Source: an uncultured cyanobacterium
Lineage (GTDB): Bacteria > Cyanobacteriota > Cyanobacteriia > Cyanobacteriales > Geitlerinemataceae
DNA length: 64,000 nt
Assembly (NCBI GenBank): GCA_937899645.1
Contig: CALCCD010000127.1
Location: 1-64,000 of the forward strand
Direction: 5' to 3'
A program made the position numbers and the translations under genes. The notes beneath the pieces are model-generated. The model was not told the DNA's origin, made no database searches, and saw nothing but the letters and a program-made list of their open reading frames with translations. This document shows, one piece after another, positions 48,128-58,415 of this stretch; the stretch's first letter is position 1; each line of letters starts with the position of its first letter.

Positions 48128-49088
48128 TTTTACGAAAATACAGGTCGGCGACGCAGTTTGAAGATGCCGCAGGGCTCTGTCCGAGGTTCTGTTCGAGGTT
48201 CGCTCGTTAATACCTGCGGGAGCGCATTTGTCGAAGACAGCGACCCCTGTTCTGTGTATCCAATCTCAGCCGGGTTAGGACACATCGCGCCATTCGCTAT
48301 GCGAAGGCTGCGCCAACGGCTCAGTGGCTGAATCTGCGATTTTGTCTTGTCTTCACGAACCTGCGCGTGACCGAAACGAAAGGAGACGTCCGGGTCTCAG
48401 AAAGCGTTTTAAAAGTCTTCTTAAAGCCTTGTGGCGTATAGGTTCGATCGACTTCGGTCGAAATCGCTACGATCCTTTCCAGTAAGCGAGTTTAGCGAAC
48501 TTTTCAAACACTTTCTCAGGCGCACCGAAGCACCCGCAGAAATTTTGCCTTTGAGAGGCCGCGAACTCCGACTCGGCCTCATCGTTCGAGATTTTCTCGC
48601 CAAACGGCAAGCAGCGCACGCGAAAAGCCCGCCGCCCGGCGTGAAGCTATAAAAATGCATCCGCGTAAGTCCATCGACACCACCCGGAACGGCCCCGATC
48701 GCAGTGCGAGCAGGGGATCGCCAAATCGATCGCCTGCGGGCGAGCCCACCGCCCCGAATTATGCAATGCTTCCAAATAAGTCCATCGGGATGGATTGCGA
48801 GTGTCATCGCCTCCTGACTCGATCTCGCCCTTTTCATCCTCGCCCCGATCGCCAGCGTTCACAGCGTCTGAGGGCGCACTGCGGTCTTCGTCAGCTTGCT
48901 AGACTGCTATACGCGTATGCGCGCTCGTCCGTTCTGGAGTCCGACTGGGGTTTTCGCCTCCGACTGGAGCTTCCAAATCTGGCCGAGTTTGCAAATCCGA
49001 CCGAAATCGGGCCGGAACTTGGCCGCAAGAGCCTACCTGGGGTTCACCGAATCATTTATCTGACCGCCGAGTGTCGGAGTACTGCACG
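48128..49088. other. 961-base region without a firm gene
   Basis: It contains a degenerate copy of the CGTTGGCG repeat family on the minus strand (48291-48327). Long frames on both strands (minus 48421-48837, plus 48655-49092) are Arg/Ser-rich and resemble neither known proteins nor normal coding sequence. Near 48950-49020 short AAATC/GGCCGA motifs recur, similar to the repeats near menF. Confidence 0.45.
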
Positions 49089-51554
49089 ATGAAAACAGGG
49101 CACGACCGACCTCAGCGCGATCGCCTCGGGTCGCTCAAACAAGGATGGCAGAACGTCGAACGGCGCATTCGTTTTGGTGGCCGCACAGCTGCGTCGAACA
49201 CCTCCCGGCGCTTTGGTTGTAACGAGCTGTCGCTGGTGCTGGCAACCGTCAGCCTGACCGGCGCGATCGGCCAGAGGTTCTACAATCAGCCGGAGTTGAG
49301 CGTCGGGAGCATCGCGCCGTACACCATCGACGCGCGCGAGTCCGCCCGGGTCGAGAACCCCGCCGCCACCGAAGAGCGCCAGCGCAACGCCCGCCGAGGG
49401 GCCGATCCGGTTCTGGTCAGCGATCCGGAGCTAACGACGGAAATCTACCGCCAATTCGATCGCGAGGTGGAGCGCTTTTCGGCGCTGCGATCGACCGCCG
49501 GATCGTTCCCCTATCTAAAGAGTAACGTCTTGCCCAACGGCGTCCAGGCTTTTTTGCGCCAGTCGCCAGAGGGGGTGTGGAACGCTCTGCTGCGCGACTT
49601 CGATCTCGCGCCGGAGGACTTCGAGCTCAACGATCCAGAGTTCGCCGACCCGCCGGTAACGCTGCTGGAGACCGATCGCCCAACGGCAACGCGCCCGACA
49701 ACTGTCCCGAGCACCCAGACCCTAGAGATCGATCGCGCCCGCCGCGCCCTAGAGAGCCACCGCGAAGAGACAAGCGCGGCGGAGTTCGCCCGAACTCTCG
49801 AGGCGATCGCGCGCTTCCGCCAGCGCTACCGCGAGGCACTAGCCGAAGCCGCCAGCCTGACGGTCGAGAGCAGCCCGTTCGTGCCCGGCATGTTCGAGAT
49901 GACCGACCTGGAGTGGCAGAAGCTGCTGCGCCGATCGCGTCAGACGATCGTTCAGATCGCGACCCAAGGCGTGCCTAGCGGCCTACCGCGCGAGACGATC
50001 GGCAACGCTGCTAAATTGCAGCTCAGCAGCTTTAACCTAACGACCACCGCCCGCGAGCTGGGGCAGGAGTGGATCGTTCAGGCGGTGCAGCCAAACCTGA
50101 CGATCGATCCCGAGCAGAGCCGCGAGCGCGCCGAGCTGGCCGCCCAAGAAATCGAGCCGGTGTTCGTGACCGTTGAAGAAGGCGAGATTATCGTCCGCGC
50201 CGGAGAAGAAATCGGCCCCGAGCAGTTTATTTTGCTCGATCATTTCAATACCGTCCGGCGATCGCTTGTCAACTGGCCGGGACTACTCGGGTTTGGCGGC
50301 AGCGTCACCGTGGTGCTTTTGGCCTTTGGCGCGATCGAGCGGCGATCGCGCGCCAAGCTCGGCCTCGGCGATCGGCTGCTGCTGGTGTCGATATCCCTCA
50401 GCGCGCCACTGCTGGTCAGTCTCGGCGCACCGACCACTGGCCTCGCCGCGATCGGGTTGCTGGCGGGCAGCTTCTATGGCGCGTGGCTGGGAACGGCCAC
50501 CGTTGCGGGCCTGACGCTACTGCTGCCGCTGGGCCTGAACGTCGAGCTGGGCCTGCTGGCTTCCGGCGCGATCGGCGGGCTGTTTGGGGCGGCGCTGGCC
50601 GAACGGCTGCGCTCGCGTGAGGAGCTGGCGCTGCTAGGCGTGGGGGTCGGCGTTGTCCAAGGCGCGGGCTACGCAGTGGCGACGCTGATCGAAATCCTGG
50701 TGGCTGGTTCGTCGGGCCTCGTGTGGTCGCTGCTGCTGGGCGAAGCATTTTTGCAGGGACTCTGGGGCGTGACCAGCGGCATTCTCGTCCTCGGTTTGAG
50801 TCCGTACTTGGAGCATTTGTTCGACGTGGTGACGCCGATCCGCCTCGCAGAGTTGGCAAACCCCAACCGCCCGCTGCTAAAGCGTTTGGCGGCTGAAGCG
50901 CCGGGAACGTTCCAGCACACGCTGTTCGTGGCGACCCTGGCCGAAGCCGCCGCCAAGGCCCTGTCCTGCAACGTCGAGCTGGTGCGTACTGGTACGCTCT
51001 ACCACGACATCGGCAAGATGCACGACCCGCTGGGCTTCGTGGAAAATCAGATGGGCGGCGCGAACAAACACGACGCGATCGACGATCCCTTTATCAGCGC
51101 CCAGCTAATCGCCAAGCACGTCACCGAGGGGCTGGTGATGGCGCGCAAAAGCCGCCTCCCGAAGGCCGTACAGGCGTTTATCCCCGAGCACCAGGGCACG
51201 ATGCTGATCGCCTACTTCTATTACCAGGCCAAGCAAAATTCCAGCGGTCGCGAAGTCCGCGAAGATGATTTCCGCTATCTCGGCCCGATTCCCCAGTCGC
51301 GCGAGACGGGCATCGTTATGCTGGCAGACTCCTGCGAAGCGGCGCTGCGATCGCTCAAAGACGCCAGCTACGACGAGGCGCTGAATATGGTCAACAAAAT
51401 CCTGCGCGCCCGCTGGCAGGACTGTCAGCTCGTCGAGTCCGGCCTACAGCGCAGCGAAATGGGCAAAATCGCCGAGATTTTCGTACAGGTGTGGCAGCAG
51501 TACCACCACAAGCGCATCGCCTATCCCAAAGCGGCTCTGTCAGGAACACCCTGA
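49089..51554 (+). CDS. 7TM-HD family phosphohydrolase (PgpH-like c-di-AMP phosphodiesterase)
   Basis: The 821-residue membrane protein has an N-terminal anchor (LVLATVSLTGAIGQRF, about residue 50), a large extracytoplasmic domain (to about residue 385), seven membrane helices (about 390-585) and a C-terminal HD domain. The HD metal residues are seen in HTLFVATLAEAAAKA, LYHDIGKMHDP and the later IPEHQGTMLIAYFYYQAK. This is the architecture of PgpH, which degrades cyclic di-AMP, a messenger linked to osmotic and nocturnal control in cyanobacteria. The ATG at 49089 has GGAG nine bases ahead; a GTG at 49071 is the alternative. Confidence 0.9.
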   Translation: MKTGHDRPQRDRLGSLKQGWQNVERRIRFGGRTAASNTSRRFGCNELSLVLATVSLTGAIGQRFYNQPELSVGSIAPYTIDARESARVENPAATEERQRNARRGADPVLVSDPELTTEIYRQFDREVERFSALRSTAGSFPYLKSNVLPNGVQAFLRQSPEGVWNALLRDFDLAPEDFELNDPEFADPPVTLLETDRPTATRPTTVPSTQTLEIDRARRALESHREETSAAEFARTLEAIARFRQRYREALAEAASLTVESSPFVPGMFEMTDLEWQKLLRRSRQTIVQIATQGVPSGLPRETIGNAAKLQLSSFNLTTTARELGQEWIVQAVQPNLTIDPEQSRERAELAAQEIEPVFVTVEEGEIIVRAGEEIGPEQFILLDHFNTVRRSLVNWPGLLGFGGSVTVVLLAFGAIERRSRAKLGLGDRLLLVSISLSAPLLVSLGAPTTGLAAIGLLAGSFYGAWLGTATVAGLTLLLPLGLNVELGLLASGAIGGLFGAALAERLRSREELALLGVGVGVVQGAGYAVATLIEILVAGSSGLVWSLLLGEAFLQGLWGVTSGILVLGLSPYLEHLFDVVTPIRLAELANPNRPLLKRLAAEAPGTFQHTLFVATLAEAAAKALSCNVELVRTGTLYHDIGKMHDPLGFVENQMGGANKHDAIDDPFISAQLIAKHVTEGLVMARKSRLPKAVQAFIPEHQGTMLIAYFYYQAKQNSSGREVREDDFRYLGPIPQSRETGIVMLADSCEAALRSLKDASYDEALNMVNKILRARWQDCQLVESGLQRSEMGKIAEIFVQVWQQYHHKRIAYPKAALSGTP

Positions 51555-51914
51555 CCGGAAAGCCGCGATCGGCCAGCCCCGCAAAGAAAAGCTCCGCAAA
51601 GACCCGCCGGTGCGGCGACGCCGCACCGGCGATATCCGTTCTGTCGGCTCGGCAAAAGGTCAGAGAACGCCAGCGGCAGAATCCCGGCCTTGCGATCGCA
51701 AGGCCGTCGCTCGACCGACAAAGGAACGGAACGCCGGGGCGCAACCGCAGACGGCTCTTGGTGTTAGCAATTCCTGACACCGCCCTTCCACTGCTTATGG
51801 CGTTGTGGCTTGGGGTCGCGAATTACCGATCGAGCTGCATAATCCTCAGGCATAATAGGTCACGAATTATTCCAACATCCGTTTCGCTGCCTGCAGCTCT
51901 GTGTCTGTCGCCGT
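51555..51914. other. 360-base region with two strong palindromes upstream of cphA
   Basis: CGCCGGTGCGGCG-A-CGCCGCACCGGCG at 51605-51631 is a perfect 13-bp inverted repeat and may end the upstream transcript. GGCCTTGCGATCGCAAGGCC at 51686-51705 is a perfect 20-bp palindrome centred on a HIP1 octamer. The cphA promoter should be in the AT-richer part near 51830-51880. Confidence 0.5.
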
Positions 51915-54548
51915 ATGAAAATTCTCAAAATCCTTACGCTACGCGGCCCGAACTACTGGAGCATCCGTCGCACGAAACTCATCGTGGCACGTATCGACCT
52001 CGAGGAGTTCGACGAGCGGATGACGGACACGCTGCCGGGTTTTTATGAAGGACTGGTCGATCGCCTACCGAGCCTAGACGAACACTACTGCTCGCCGGGT
52101 CGGCGCGGCGGCTTTTTGGAGCGGGTGAAGAACGGTACGCTGCTCGGCCACGTCGTCGAACACGTCACCCTCGAACTGCAAGAGCTGGCAGGGATGTCGG
52201 TTGGGTTCGGTCGCGCGCGCGCGACCTCAACCCAGGGTGTGTACAACGTCGTTTTTGAATATCAAGACGAGCGGGCGGGACGCTACGCACTGCGTGCCGC
52301 CGTGCGGCTGTGCAAAAGCTTGGCGGAAACGGGACACTACCCCAACTCGGAGTTCGATCGCGACCTAGAAGATCTCAGCGAGCTGTGGGTCGATGCGGCG
52401 CTCGGGCCGAGCACGGAGTCGATCGTTAAAGCCGCAGAACAGCGGGGCATCGCCTGGAAGCGCCTGAGCGCGCGAGCGATGATCCAGCTCGGCTACGGCT
52501 GCCACCAGAAGCGCATCCAAGCCACGCTGACCAGCGGCAGCGGCATCCTCGGCGTCGAGCTGGCCTGCGACAAAGAAGGCACAAAAACCCTGCTGGCCGA
52601 TGCGGCAGTTCCCGTGCCGCGCGGAACGGTCATCGAATATCTAGACGAGCTGGAAGAGGCGATCGATATCGTCGGCGGCTACCCGATCGTCATCAAGCCC
52701 CTGGACGGCAATCACGGTCGCGGCATCACGATCGACATTACCAACTGGGAAGATGCCGAAGCCGCCTACGACGTGGCTAGCGAAGCGGCCAAAACGCGAT
52801 CGGTGATCGTCGAGCGCTACTATCGCGGCTCCGACCACCGCGTCCTGGTGATCGACGGTAAGGTCGCCGCCGTGGCCGAGCGGGTTCCGGCGCACGTGGT
52901 CGGCGACGGCCGCTCGACGATTGCCGAGCTGATCGATGAAACCAACCGCGATCCGCGACGCGGCGACGGTCACGACAACGTCTTGACCAAGCTGACGCTC
53001 GATCGTCTCAGCCTCCAGCGCCTCGCGCGCCAGGGTCTTCGCCCCGAGGCGGTTCCCGACGTCGGCGAAGTCTGCTACCTGCGCGCCACCGCCAACCTCA
53101 GCACCGGCGGCATCGCCATCGATCGCACCGATGAAATCCACCCCGAAAATGCCTGGATCGCCCAGCGCGTCTCCAAGATCGTCGGCCTCGATATTGTCGG
53201 GATGGACTTTGTGACCACCGATATCTCCAAGCCCCTGCGCGACACCGACGGCGTTATCGTCGAGGTCAACGCCGCGCCGGGGTTCCGGATGCACGTCAGC
53301 CCCAGCGAAGGCAAGCCGCGCCCGGTCGCCGAAGCGACGATCGAGATGCTCTTCCCGCCGGGAACCCCGACTCAGTGCCCGATTTACTCGATCACCGGCA
53401 CGAACGGCAAAACCACCACCACGCGCCTAATCGCGCACCTGGCGCGTCAAACGGGCAAAGTCGTCGGCTACACCACCACCGACGGAACCTACATCGGCGA
53501 CTTCCTGGCCGAAGCGGGCGACAACACCGGCCCTCAAAGCGCCCACCTGATCCTCGGCGACCCCAGCGTGGAAATCGCCGTCCTGGAGACCGCACGCGGC
53601 GGCATCCTACGATCGGGTTTGGCCTTCGAGCGCTGCGATATCGGCGTCGTGCTCAATGTCGCTGCCGACCACCTCGGTCTCGGCGATATCGACACGATCG
53701 AGCAGATGGCAAAGGTCAAAGGCGTTATTGCCGAAACCGTCAGCGAAACGGGCTACGCCGTCCTCAATGCCGACGATCCGCTCGTCTCGGCAATGCAGGA
53801 AAACGTCCTCGGCAAGACGGCCTTTTTCTCGATGGAGTCGGATAACGAACTTGTCAAGCAGCACGTGGCCGAAGGCGGCATCGCGACCATCTACGACAAC
53901 GGCTGGCTGGTGATTCTCGACGGCGAAACGCGCATCGAAGTCGAAGAAGCGGTGAACGTGCCGCTAACCCTTAAAGGCATGGCTCCATTTATGATCGCGA
54001 ACGCCCTGGCCGCTACCGCCGCCGCTTACGTCCAGGGCATCGACATCGACGCTATCCGTCAGGGTCTTCGCACCTTTAAGGCATCCGCCGAGCAGACGCC
54101 GGGACGCATGAACCTATTCGAGATGCGCGACTACAGTGCCCTAGTGGACTACGCCCACAACGCCGCCAGCTACGAGGCGCTGGGCGGGTTCGTCAACAAC
54201 TGGCCCGGGAAGCGTATCGGCGTGGTCGGTGGCCCTGGCGATCGCCGCGACGAAGACCTGCAAGAGCTGGGTCGTCTCTCCGCCTCGATGTTCGACTACA
54301 TCATTGTTAAGGAAGACGACGATACTCGCGGTCGCCCCCGTGGCAACGCCGCCGAGTGGATCGTGCGCGGCATCGAAGCGGCGGGTTCGGACTGCAAGTT
54401 CGAGACGATCCTGAAAGAGTCCAAGGCGATCGGCATTGCCCTCGACGAAGCACCCAAAGACAGCCTCGTGGTCGTGCTGCCCGAGAGCGTGTCTCGTGCG
54501 ATCGAGGCGATCGAAACTCACAGCTCCGCCAAGCCCGCAGGCGAATAG
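51915..54548 (+). CDS. cphA: Cyanophycin synthetase
   Basis: CphA polymerises aspartate and arginine into cyanophycin, the nitrogen store. The 877-residue protein has the N-terminal domain (RGPNYWSIRRTKLIVARIDL), an ATP-grasp domain at about 215-480 (PIVIKPLDGNHGRGITIDI, VEVNAAPGFRMHVSPSEG) and a Mur-ligase-like domain with the P-loop ITGTNGKTTTTRLIA at about residue 495, then ALVDYAHNAASYEAL. Length is normal for CphA1. The cyanophycinase gene cphB, often next to cphA, is not in the window. ArgJ at 5 kb supplies the arginine branch. Confidence 0.97.
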   Translation: MKILKILTLRGPNYWSIRRTKLIVARIDLEEFDERMTDTLPGFYEGLVDRLPSLDEHYCSPGRRGGFLERVKNGTLLGHVVEHVTLELQELAGMSVGFGRARATSTQGVYNVVFEYQDERAGRYALRAAVRLCKSLAETGHYPNSEFDRDLEDLSELWVDAALGPSTESIVKAAEQRGIAWKRLSARAMIQLGYGCHQKRIQATLTSGSGILGVELACDKEGTKTLLADAAVPVPRGTVIEYLDELEEAIDIVGGYPIVIKPLDGNHGRGITIDITNWEDAEAAYDVASEAAKTRSVIVERYYRGSDHRVLVIDGKVAAVAERVPAHVVGDGRSTIAELIDETNRDPRRGDGHDNVLTKLTLDRLSLQRLARQGLRPEAVPDVGEVCYLRATANLSTGGIAIDRTDEIHPENAWIAQRVSKIVGLDIVGMDFVTTDISKPLRDTDGVIVEVNAAPGFRMHVSPSEGKPRPVAEATIEMLFPPGTPTQCPIYSITGTNGKTTTTRLIAHLARQTGKVVGYTTTDGTYIGDFLAEAGDNTGPQSAHLILGDPSVEIAVLETARGGILRSGLAFERCDIGVVLNVAADHLGLGDIDTIEQMAKVKGVIAETVSETGYAVLNADDPLVSAMQENVLGKTAFFSMESDNELVKQHVAEGGIATIYDNGWLVILDGETRIEVEEAVNVPLTLKGMAPFMIANALAATAAAYVQGIDIDAIRQGLRTFKASAEQTPGRMNLFEMRDYSALVDYAHNAASYEALGGFVNNWPGKRIGVVGGPGDRRDEDLQELGRLSASMFDYIIVKEDDDTRGRPRGNAAEWIVRGIEAAGSDCKFETILKESKAIGIALDEAPKDSLVVVLPESVSRAIEAIETHSSAKPAGE

Positions 54549-54736
54549 ACGAGGTGTTCTAGTGGGGTCGAGGCCGGAAACCCGCACCCCCCGACACAGC
54601 TCAAAAAACGCCCCGAAAGACGGCTTGCCAAGCATCGGTCAACCGTAACGCGATGTTCACGAAACCGAACGCCACTCTCGGGCAGTTTATCTATACTGGG
54701 GGCAGTGCGAGAACACTACAAACAGGACTTTTCAGA

Positions 54737-54964
54737 ATGACTAACAGCAATATCAACAACCGCATCGAGAAAGAGCGCGACGAAGCTCGCCAAGTCTGCG
54801 ATGCTTCCGGTGCGACCTCGGGCGAATGCGCTGCAGCTTGGGATGCAGTCGAAGAACTGCAAGCTGAAGCGTCTCACCAAAAGCAAGAGGGCGAAAAAAG
54901 CTCGTTCGAGAACTACTGCGAGGAAAACCCTGAGGCTGCGGAGTGCCGAATTTACGAAGACTAA
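54737..54964 (+). CDS. Calvin cycle regulator CP12
   Basis: CP12 is a small redox-switched linker that binds GAPDH and phosphoribulokinase in the dark and inhibits both. The 75-residue protein has the N-terminal Cys pair (Cys21 and Cys31), the core AWDAVEELQAE, and the C-terminal pair Cys61 and Cys70 in NYCEENPEAAECRIYED. Both pairs are present, so it can bind both enzymes. A terminator follows at 55116. Confidence 0.96.
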   Translation: MTNSNINNRIEKERDEARQVCDASGATSGECAAAWDAVEELQAEASHQKQEGEKSSFENYCEENPEAAECRIYED

Positions 54965-55115
54965 CTGACGAAGGCCAACCTTGGAAGACTCATCCCGGAT
55001 AGCTAAGTCCGGTCGGTAATTCCTGGCATCAGACGGGCGTCGTTCGCCCCCTCGGTCTAGCCGTGGGCTAGCCGCTAGCTCGAGGCAAAATAGTTAAAAT
55101 CCAAACCCCGAAGAG

Positions 55116-55151
55116 GCGTCAGACGTAAGCGAGAGCGTGTGACGCTTTTTT
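55116..55151 (+). terminator. Terminator of cp12
   Basis: GCGTCA pairs with TGACGC, followed by TTTTTT; the 18-base loop contains further weak pairing. It lies about 150 bases after the cp12 stop and close to the end of the convergent kinase gene. Confidence 0.7.
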
Positions 55152-55203
55152 GTTGCCGCTTTGTTGTTTCAAGTTTGTCACTTCAACATCGAGCGAGGCG
55201 GGC

Positions 55204-57285
55204 TTACTTCGCGTCGTAGCACAGCCAGCGGTTGCCCTCGCGCACCCAAGCCAGCTCCATCGAAGATTCGATTTCGCGACCGTCGCTGAGCACGTAAAAC
55301 AGGCTGGCCTCGACGCGGGCGTTGGTTTCGGTCTCTTCCACCAGGCGCGTTTTTCGCACCTCCACGGACTCGACGCTCTCGCCCCACCATTCGCGGTAGC
55401 TCTCGAAGCCGTTGGGATGCAGGCTAGCGTTATCGCGGTAGCTGGGGGCGAGCATCTCCCAACTGCGCTCGAGGTTGCCGCGATCGATCTGCTCGAAGTA
55501 GGTTTCCGTCACCTCGAGGGGCGTCGGGCCGTCGAACAGGCCGCGAACGTTTTCGAGTAGGTTCGGGCGATCGGGTTTGGGTGATTCGCTCGGTGCGGGC
55601 ACAGCCGGGATCTGCTCGACTTGGGGCTGCGGCGCGGGCGTTGGGGTCGGCTTAGAGAGGCTCTGGGCGGTGACGATCTGGCGATCGGCGTTGGGATCGC
55701 GGCTTGCAAAGGCGCAGTAGGCATCGCCGACGATCAGGCGGTAGTTCTCGAGAACGTTGACGCAGCTTTGCAGGTCGCCGAAGCTACCCGCGAACACTTG
55801 CGCCGCGCGCGTCCCGAAGAGGTTGGCGTACTCGGGAACCCAAAACCAGCCCGCATTGCCAAATCCCGACTGCTTCAGCGCTTCGACGCGGCTATTGGCG
55901 TAACCAGCGTAGTCGGCATTTTTAAACGCTGAATCGGCCAAAAAGTAAAACGAGTCGGGCGTGTTGGTCGCGCCGAGATCTAAGGATGTCGGTTCACCAT
56001 CGCCACCGCCAACCACCGAGCCCGTGCCCAGGCCGCCGCGATCGAAGACGTTCGCGCCCGCGATCGCCACGCCACCCGCGACGCCTGCCAGCAGCGCGAA
56101 TTTGATGAGACCGCCGATAGGGAAGGCGCTGCCGCCGCGATCGTTGCGGTTGCTGTGGTCGTCGCGATCGGGCGGGGCGGCGGGTTGCGGCGCGCGGGGC
56201 GGGGCGGCAGGTGGCGTGGCGGGCGGTGCGATCGGCACCGTCGGGTTGTACACCGGCGCGACGGCGACGGTGGCGTCGGTTTTCGGTGTGGCGGGTCTCG
56301 GCGGCGAGCCTGGCTGGGCTCCGGGTCGGGCTCCGGGCGGAACCGAGGGCGGCGGCGCGGTCGGCAGCGGATCGAGAGAGACCGTCGGTATCGGCGCGGG
56401 CGCGGGTGATGTGTTGCCCCCCGGCAGCGGCGAGATCGGCGCACCCGCCATCGGCATAAAATCGCCGGGAGCCGCCAGTGCCGCCACGGCCTCGCGCGCG
56501 GTTGGAAAACGATCGTTCGGGTGAGAGGCGATCGCCCGCGAAATCACTCCGGCCAAGCGCGCGCCGCAGTTTGGGACCTGGGCACGCCAGAGAATTTCGC
56601 CCGTGCGCGGGTCGCTGGGCAGATCCTGCGGATAGCGTCCCGACAGCAGGTAGATCGCCGTCAGACCGAGGGCGTAAATATCGCTAGAAAAGACCGGACG
56701 CCCGACGGCCTGTTCGCTGGGCATAAATCCCGGCGTGCCGATGACGATGCTGCTGGTGGTTTGACCGACATCGTTGTAGCGCGTGCCCATAGTTTCGCGC
56801 ACCGCGCCGAAGTCGATCAGCACGGGCAGGCCGTCGCGCTGGCGGACGATGATGTTGTCGGGTTTGATGTCGCGGTGGATGAGGCCGCGATCGTGAACGT
56901 AGGACAGAATCGACAGGAGCTGTTGCAGCATTGCCGTCACTTCTGCGTCGGTCAGCGTGCCGCGCTGCGCCAGGAGCTGGGTCAGGGTTTGGCCTTCGAT
57001 CCATTCTTGAATTAGATAGAAGCGATCGCCGCGCACCAGATAGGCGTAGAGCGTTGGGATCTGTGGGTGTTCGCCCACGGACTCCAAGATCGCGGCCTCG
57101 CGGCTGAAGCGCTCGCGCACGAGCTGCACCGTGTCCGGGTTGTCTGTGCTGGGCTTAAGCTGCTTGATCACGCAGCGCCGCCGCGACGGCATCTGAGTGT
57201 CTTCTGCGAGGAAAGTTTCGCCGAACCCGCCCCGCCCGAGGCTGCTGAGGACGTTGTAGCGATTGTCGAGCAGCTCGGAGGTCAT
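55204..57285 (-). CDS. Serine/threonine protein kinase with NTF2-like C-terminal domain
   Basis: The 693-residue protein has an N-terminal Hanks-type kinase domain (about residues 8-275): GRGGFGETF loop at 17-25, Lys41, HRDIKPDN at 137-144, DFG at 158-160 and GTPGFMPSEQ. A Pro-rich linker follows, then one membrane helix at about 385-410 and an extracytoplasmic part with a YFLADSAFKNADY region and a C-terminal NTF2-like domain (ETYFEQIDRGNLERSWEML to NRWLCYDAK). The start is the ATG at 57285 that begins the kinase. It follows the nagK-like gene by 44 bases on the same strand. Confidence 0.92.
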   Translation of the reverse strand: MTSELLDNRYNVLSSLGRGGFGETFLAEDTQMPSRRRCVIKQLKPSTDNPDTVQLVRERFSREAAILESVGEHPQIPTLYAYLVRGDRFYLIQEWIEGQTLTQLLAQRGTLTDAEVTAMLQQLLSILSYVHDRGLIHRDIKPDNIIVRQRDGLPVLIDFGAVRETMGTRYNDVGQTTSSIVIGTPGFMPSEQAVGRPVFSSDIYALGLTAIYLLSGRYPQDLPSDPRTGEILWRAQVPNCGARLAGVISRAIASHPNDRFPTAREAVAALAAPGDFMPMAGAPISPLPGGNTSPAPAPIPTVSLDPLPTAPPPSVPPGARPGAQPGSPPRPATPKTDATVAVAPVYNPTVPIAPPATPPAAPPRAPQPAAPPDRDDHSNRNDRGGSAFPIGGLIKFALLAGVAGGVAIAGANVFDRGGLGTGSVVGGGDGEPTSLDLGATNTPDSFYFLADSAFKNADYAGYANSRVEALKQSGFGNAGWFWVPEYANLFGTRAAQVFAGSFGDLQSCVNVLENYRLIVGDAYCAFASRDPNADRQIVTAQSLSKPTPTPAPQPQVEQIPAVPAPSESPKPDRPNLLENVRGLFDGPTPLEVTETYFEQIDRGNLERSWEMLAPSYRDNASLHPNGFESYREWWGESVESVEVRKTRLVEETETNARVEASLFYVLSDGREIESSMELAWVREGNRWLCYDAK

Positions 57286-57329
57286 GGTTTGGCGAACCGG
57301 GAAAAGACGGCGTTTTCGATCTGGACTAA

Positions 57330-58415
57330 TTATAGGGTCTGGGCTTCGCGCGCTTGTGGGGTGGGTGCCTGCTGCGCGATCGCACAAAGGACGGTGAGCG
57401 CCGCGCCGTGGGCGGGTGACGATCGCGGCCATACCAGCGTTGCGCCGGGGAACTGCGACCGCAGCGCTCCCCGCACCCGTTCGCGAAAGCCCGCCTGCGA
57501 CTGCCATACGCCGCCGATCGTCACCACTTCGGGGGTATCAGTGGGCGCAAATAGCTGCCCCGCGCAGCTACCGATCGCCCGTGCTAGCTCGTCGGCTCCC
57601 ACCTCGATGATGTTCCGAGCGACCGGATCGCCGTCGGCAGCGACGCGATCGACGATCGTCGCGAGTGCCGCGATGTCGCGTACGGGCAAGTTTTGGCGAT
57701 AAACGGCGATCGCGAGGTCTCGCGGCGATCGCGCCTGAAAGTGCTCCGAAAATTCTGCTAGAAGCCGGGTCGGTGCGCCGCGTCCGTCTGACGCCTGGAG
57801 CGCTGCCTGAAGCCCCCGCCGCGCTAGATCGTAGCCGCTGCCCTCATCGCCGAGTAGGTAGCCCCAGCCGCCGACCCGCGCCGTGCTGCCATTGTCGTTG
57901 CGCCCGAAAACGATCGAGCCCGTCCCCGCGATCGCGGCGATACCCGCGACTGCGATGCGATCGTCAGCATTGAGGATGCCGCCGGTCAGGGCGATCGCGC
58001 AATCGTGGTCGATGTAGACCCGCTCGCGATCGTCGTCGTGGAATTGCCACGGGCAGTCGCCGACTCGTTCGGCGATGTATTCCGCGACCCAGCCCCGAAC
58101 CACAGCCACATCTTCGCGCGAGCCGATGCCCGCCAAGCCCAAACCGATACCCTCGATCGCGAGCTTGCCGTCGCAGTTTTGTCTCGCCGCTGCGATCGCC
58201 CGCTCGATCGCCAGCCGCACGTTGGCTTGGGCGATGTCTGCACCGACGGCGTGATAGTTCGAGGCGTGACTTTGGGCGCTGGCGAGCGTCGCACCCGATC
58301 GCGCCAGCACCACGCAGGCCGTTTTCGTCCCGCCTCCATCAATGCCCAGCACGCAGGGCAGCAGGCTCGCTTCTCGGCTTTGGCTCGTTCGGGTGTTTCG
58401 CTCTGCGCTTGTCAT
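57330..58415 (-). CDS. N-acetylglucosamine kinase-type ATPase (BadF/BadG family)
   Basis: The 361-residue sugar-kinase-fold protein starts VLGIDGGGTKTACVVL (ATP phosphate loop), with AIAGTGSIVFGR and RVGGWGYLLGDEGSGYDLARRGL in the middle and VVTIGGVWQSQAGFRERV near the end. These fit bacterial N-acetylglucosamine kinases, which salvage peptidoglycan amino sugar. The frame opens at 58535; the ATG at 58415 begins the protein-like part. It may be transcribed with the Ser/Thr kinase 44 bases downstream. Confidence 0.9.
   Translation of the reverse strand: MTSAERNTRTSQSREASLLPCVLGIDGGGTKTACVVLARSGATLASAQSHASNYHAVGADIAQANVRLAIERAIAAARQNCDGKLAIEGIGLGLAGIGSREDVAVVRGWVAEYIAERVGDCPWQFHDDDRERVYIDHDCAIALTGGILNADDRIAVAGIAAIAGTGSIVFGRNDNGSTARVGGWGYLLGDEGSGYDLARRGLQAALQASDGRGAPTRLLAEFSEHFQARSPRDLAIAVYRQNLPVRDIAALATIVDRVAADGDPVARNIIEVGADELARAIGSCAGQLFAPTDTPEVVTIGGVWQSQAGFRERVRGALRSQFPGATLVWPRSSPAHGAALTVLCAIAQQAPTPQAREAQTL

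Noticed and set aside
48421-48837. Minus-strand frame of 138 codons
   Set aside because: Arg/Ser-rich with no domain, no ribosome site; overlaps an equally poor plus-strand frame (48655-49092).
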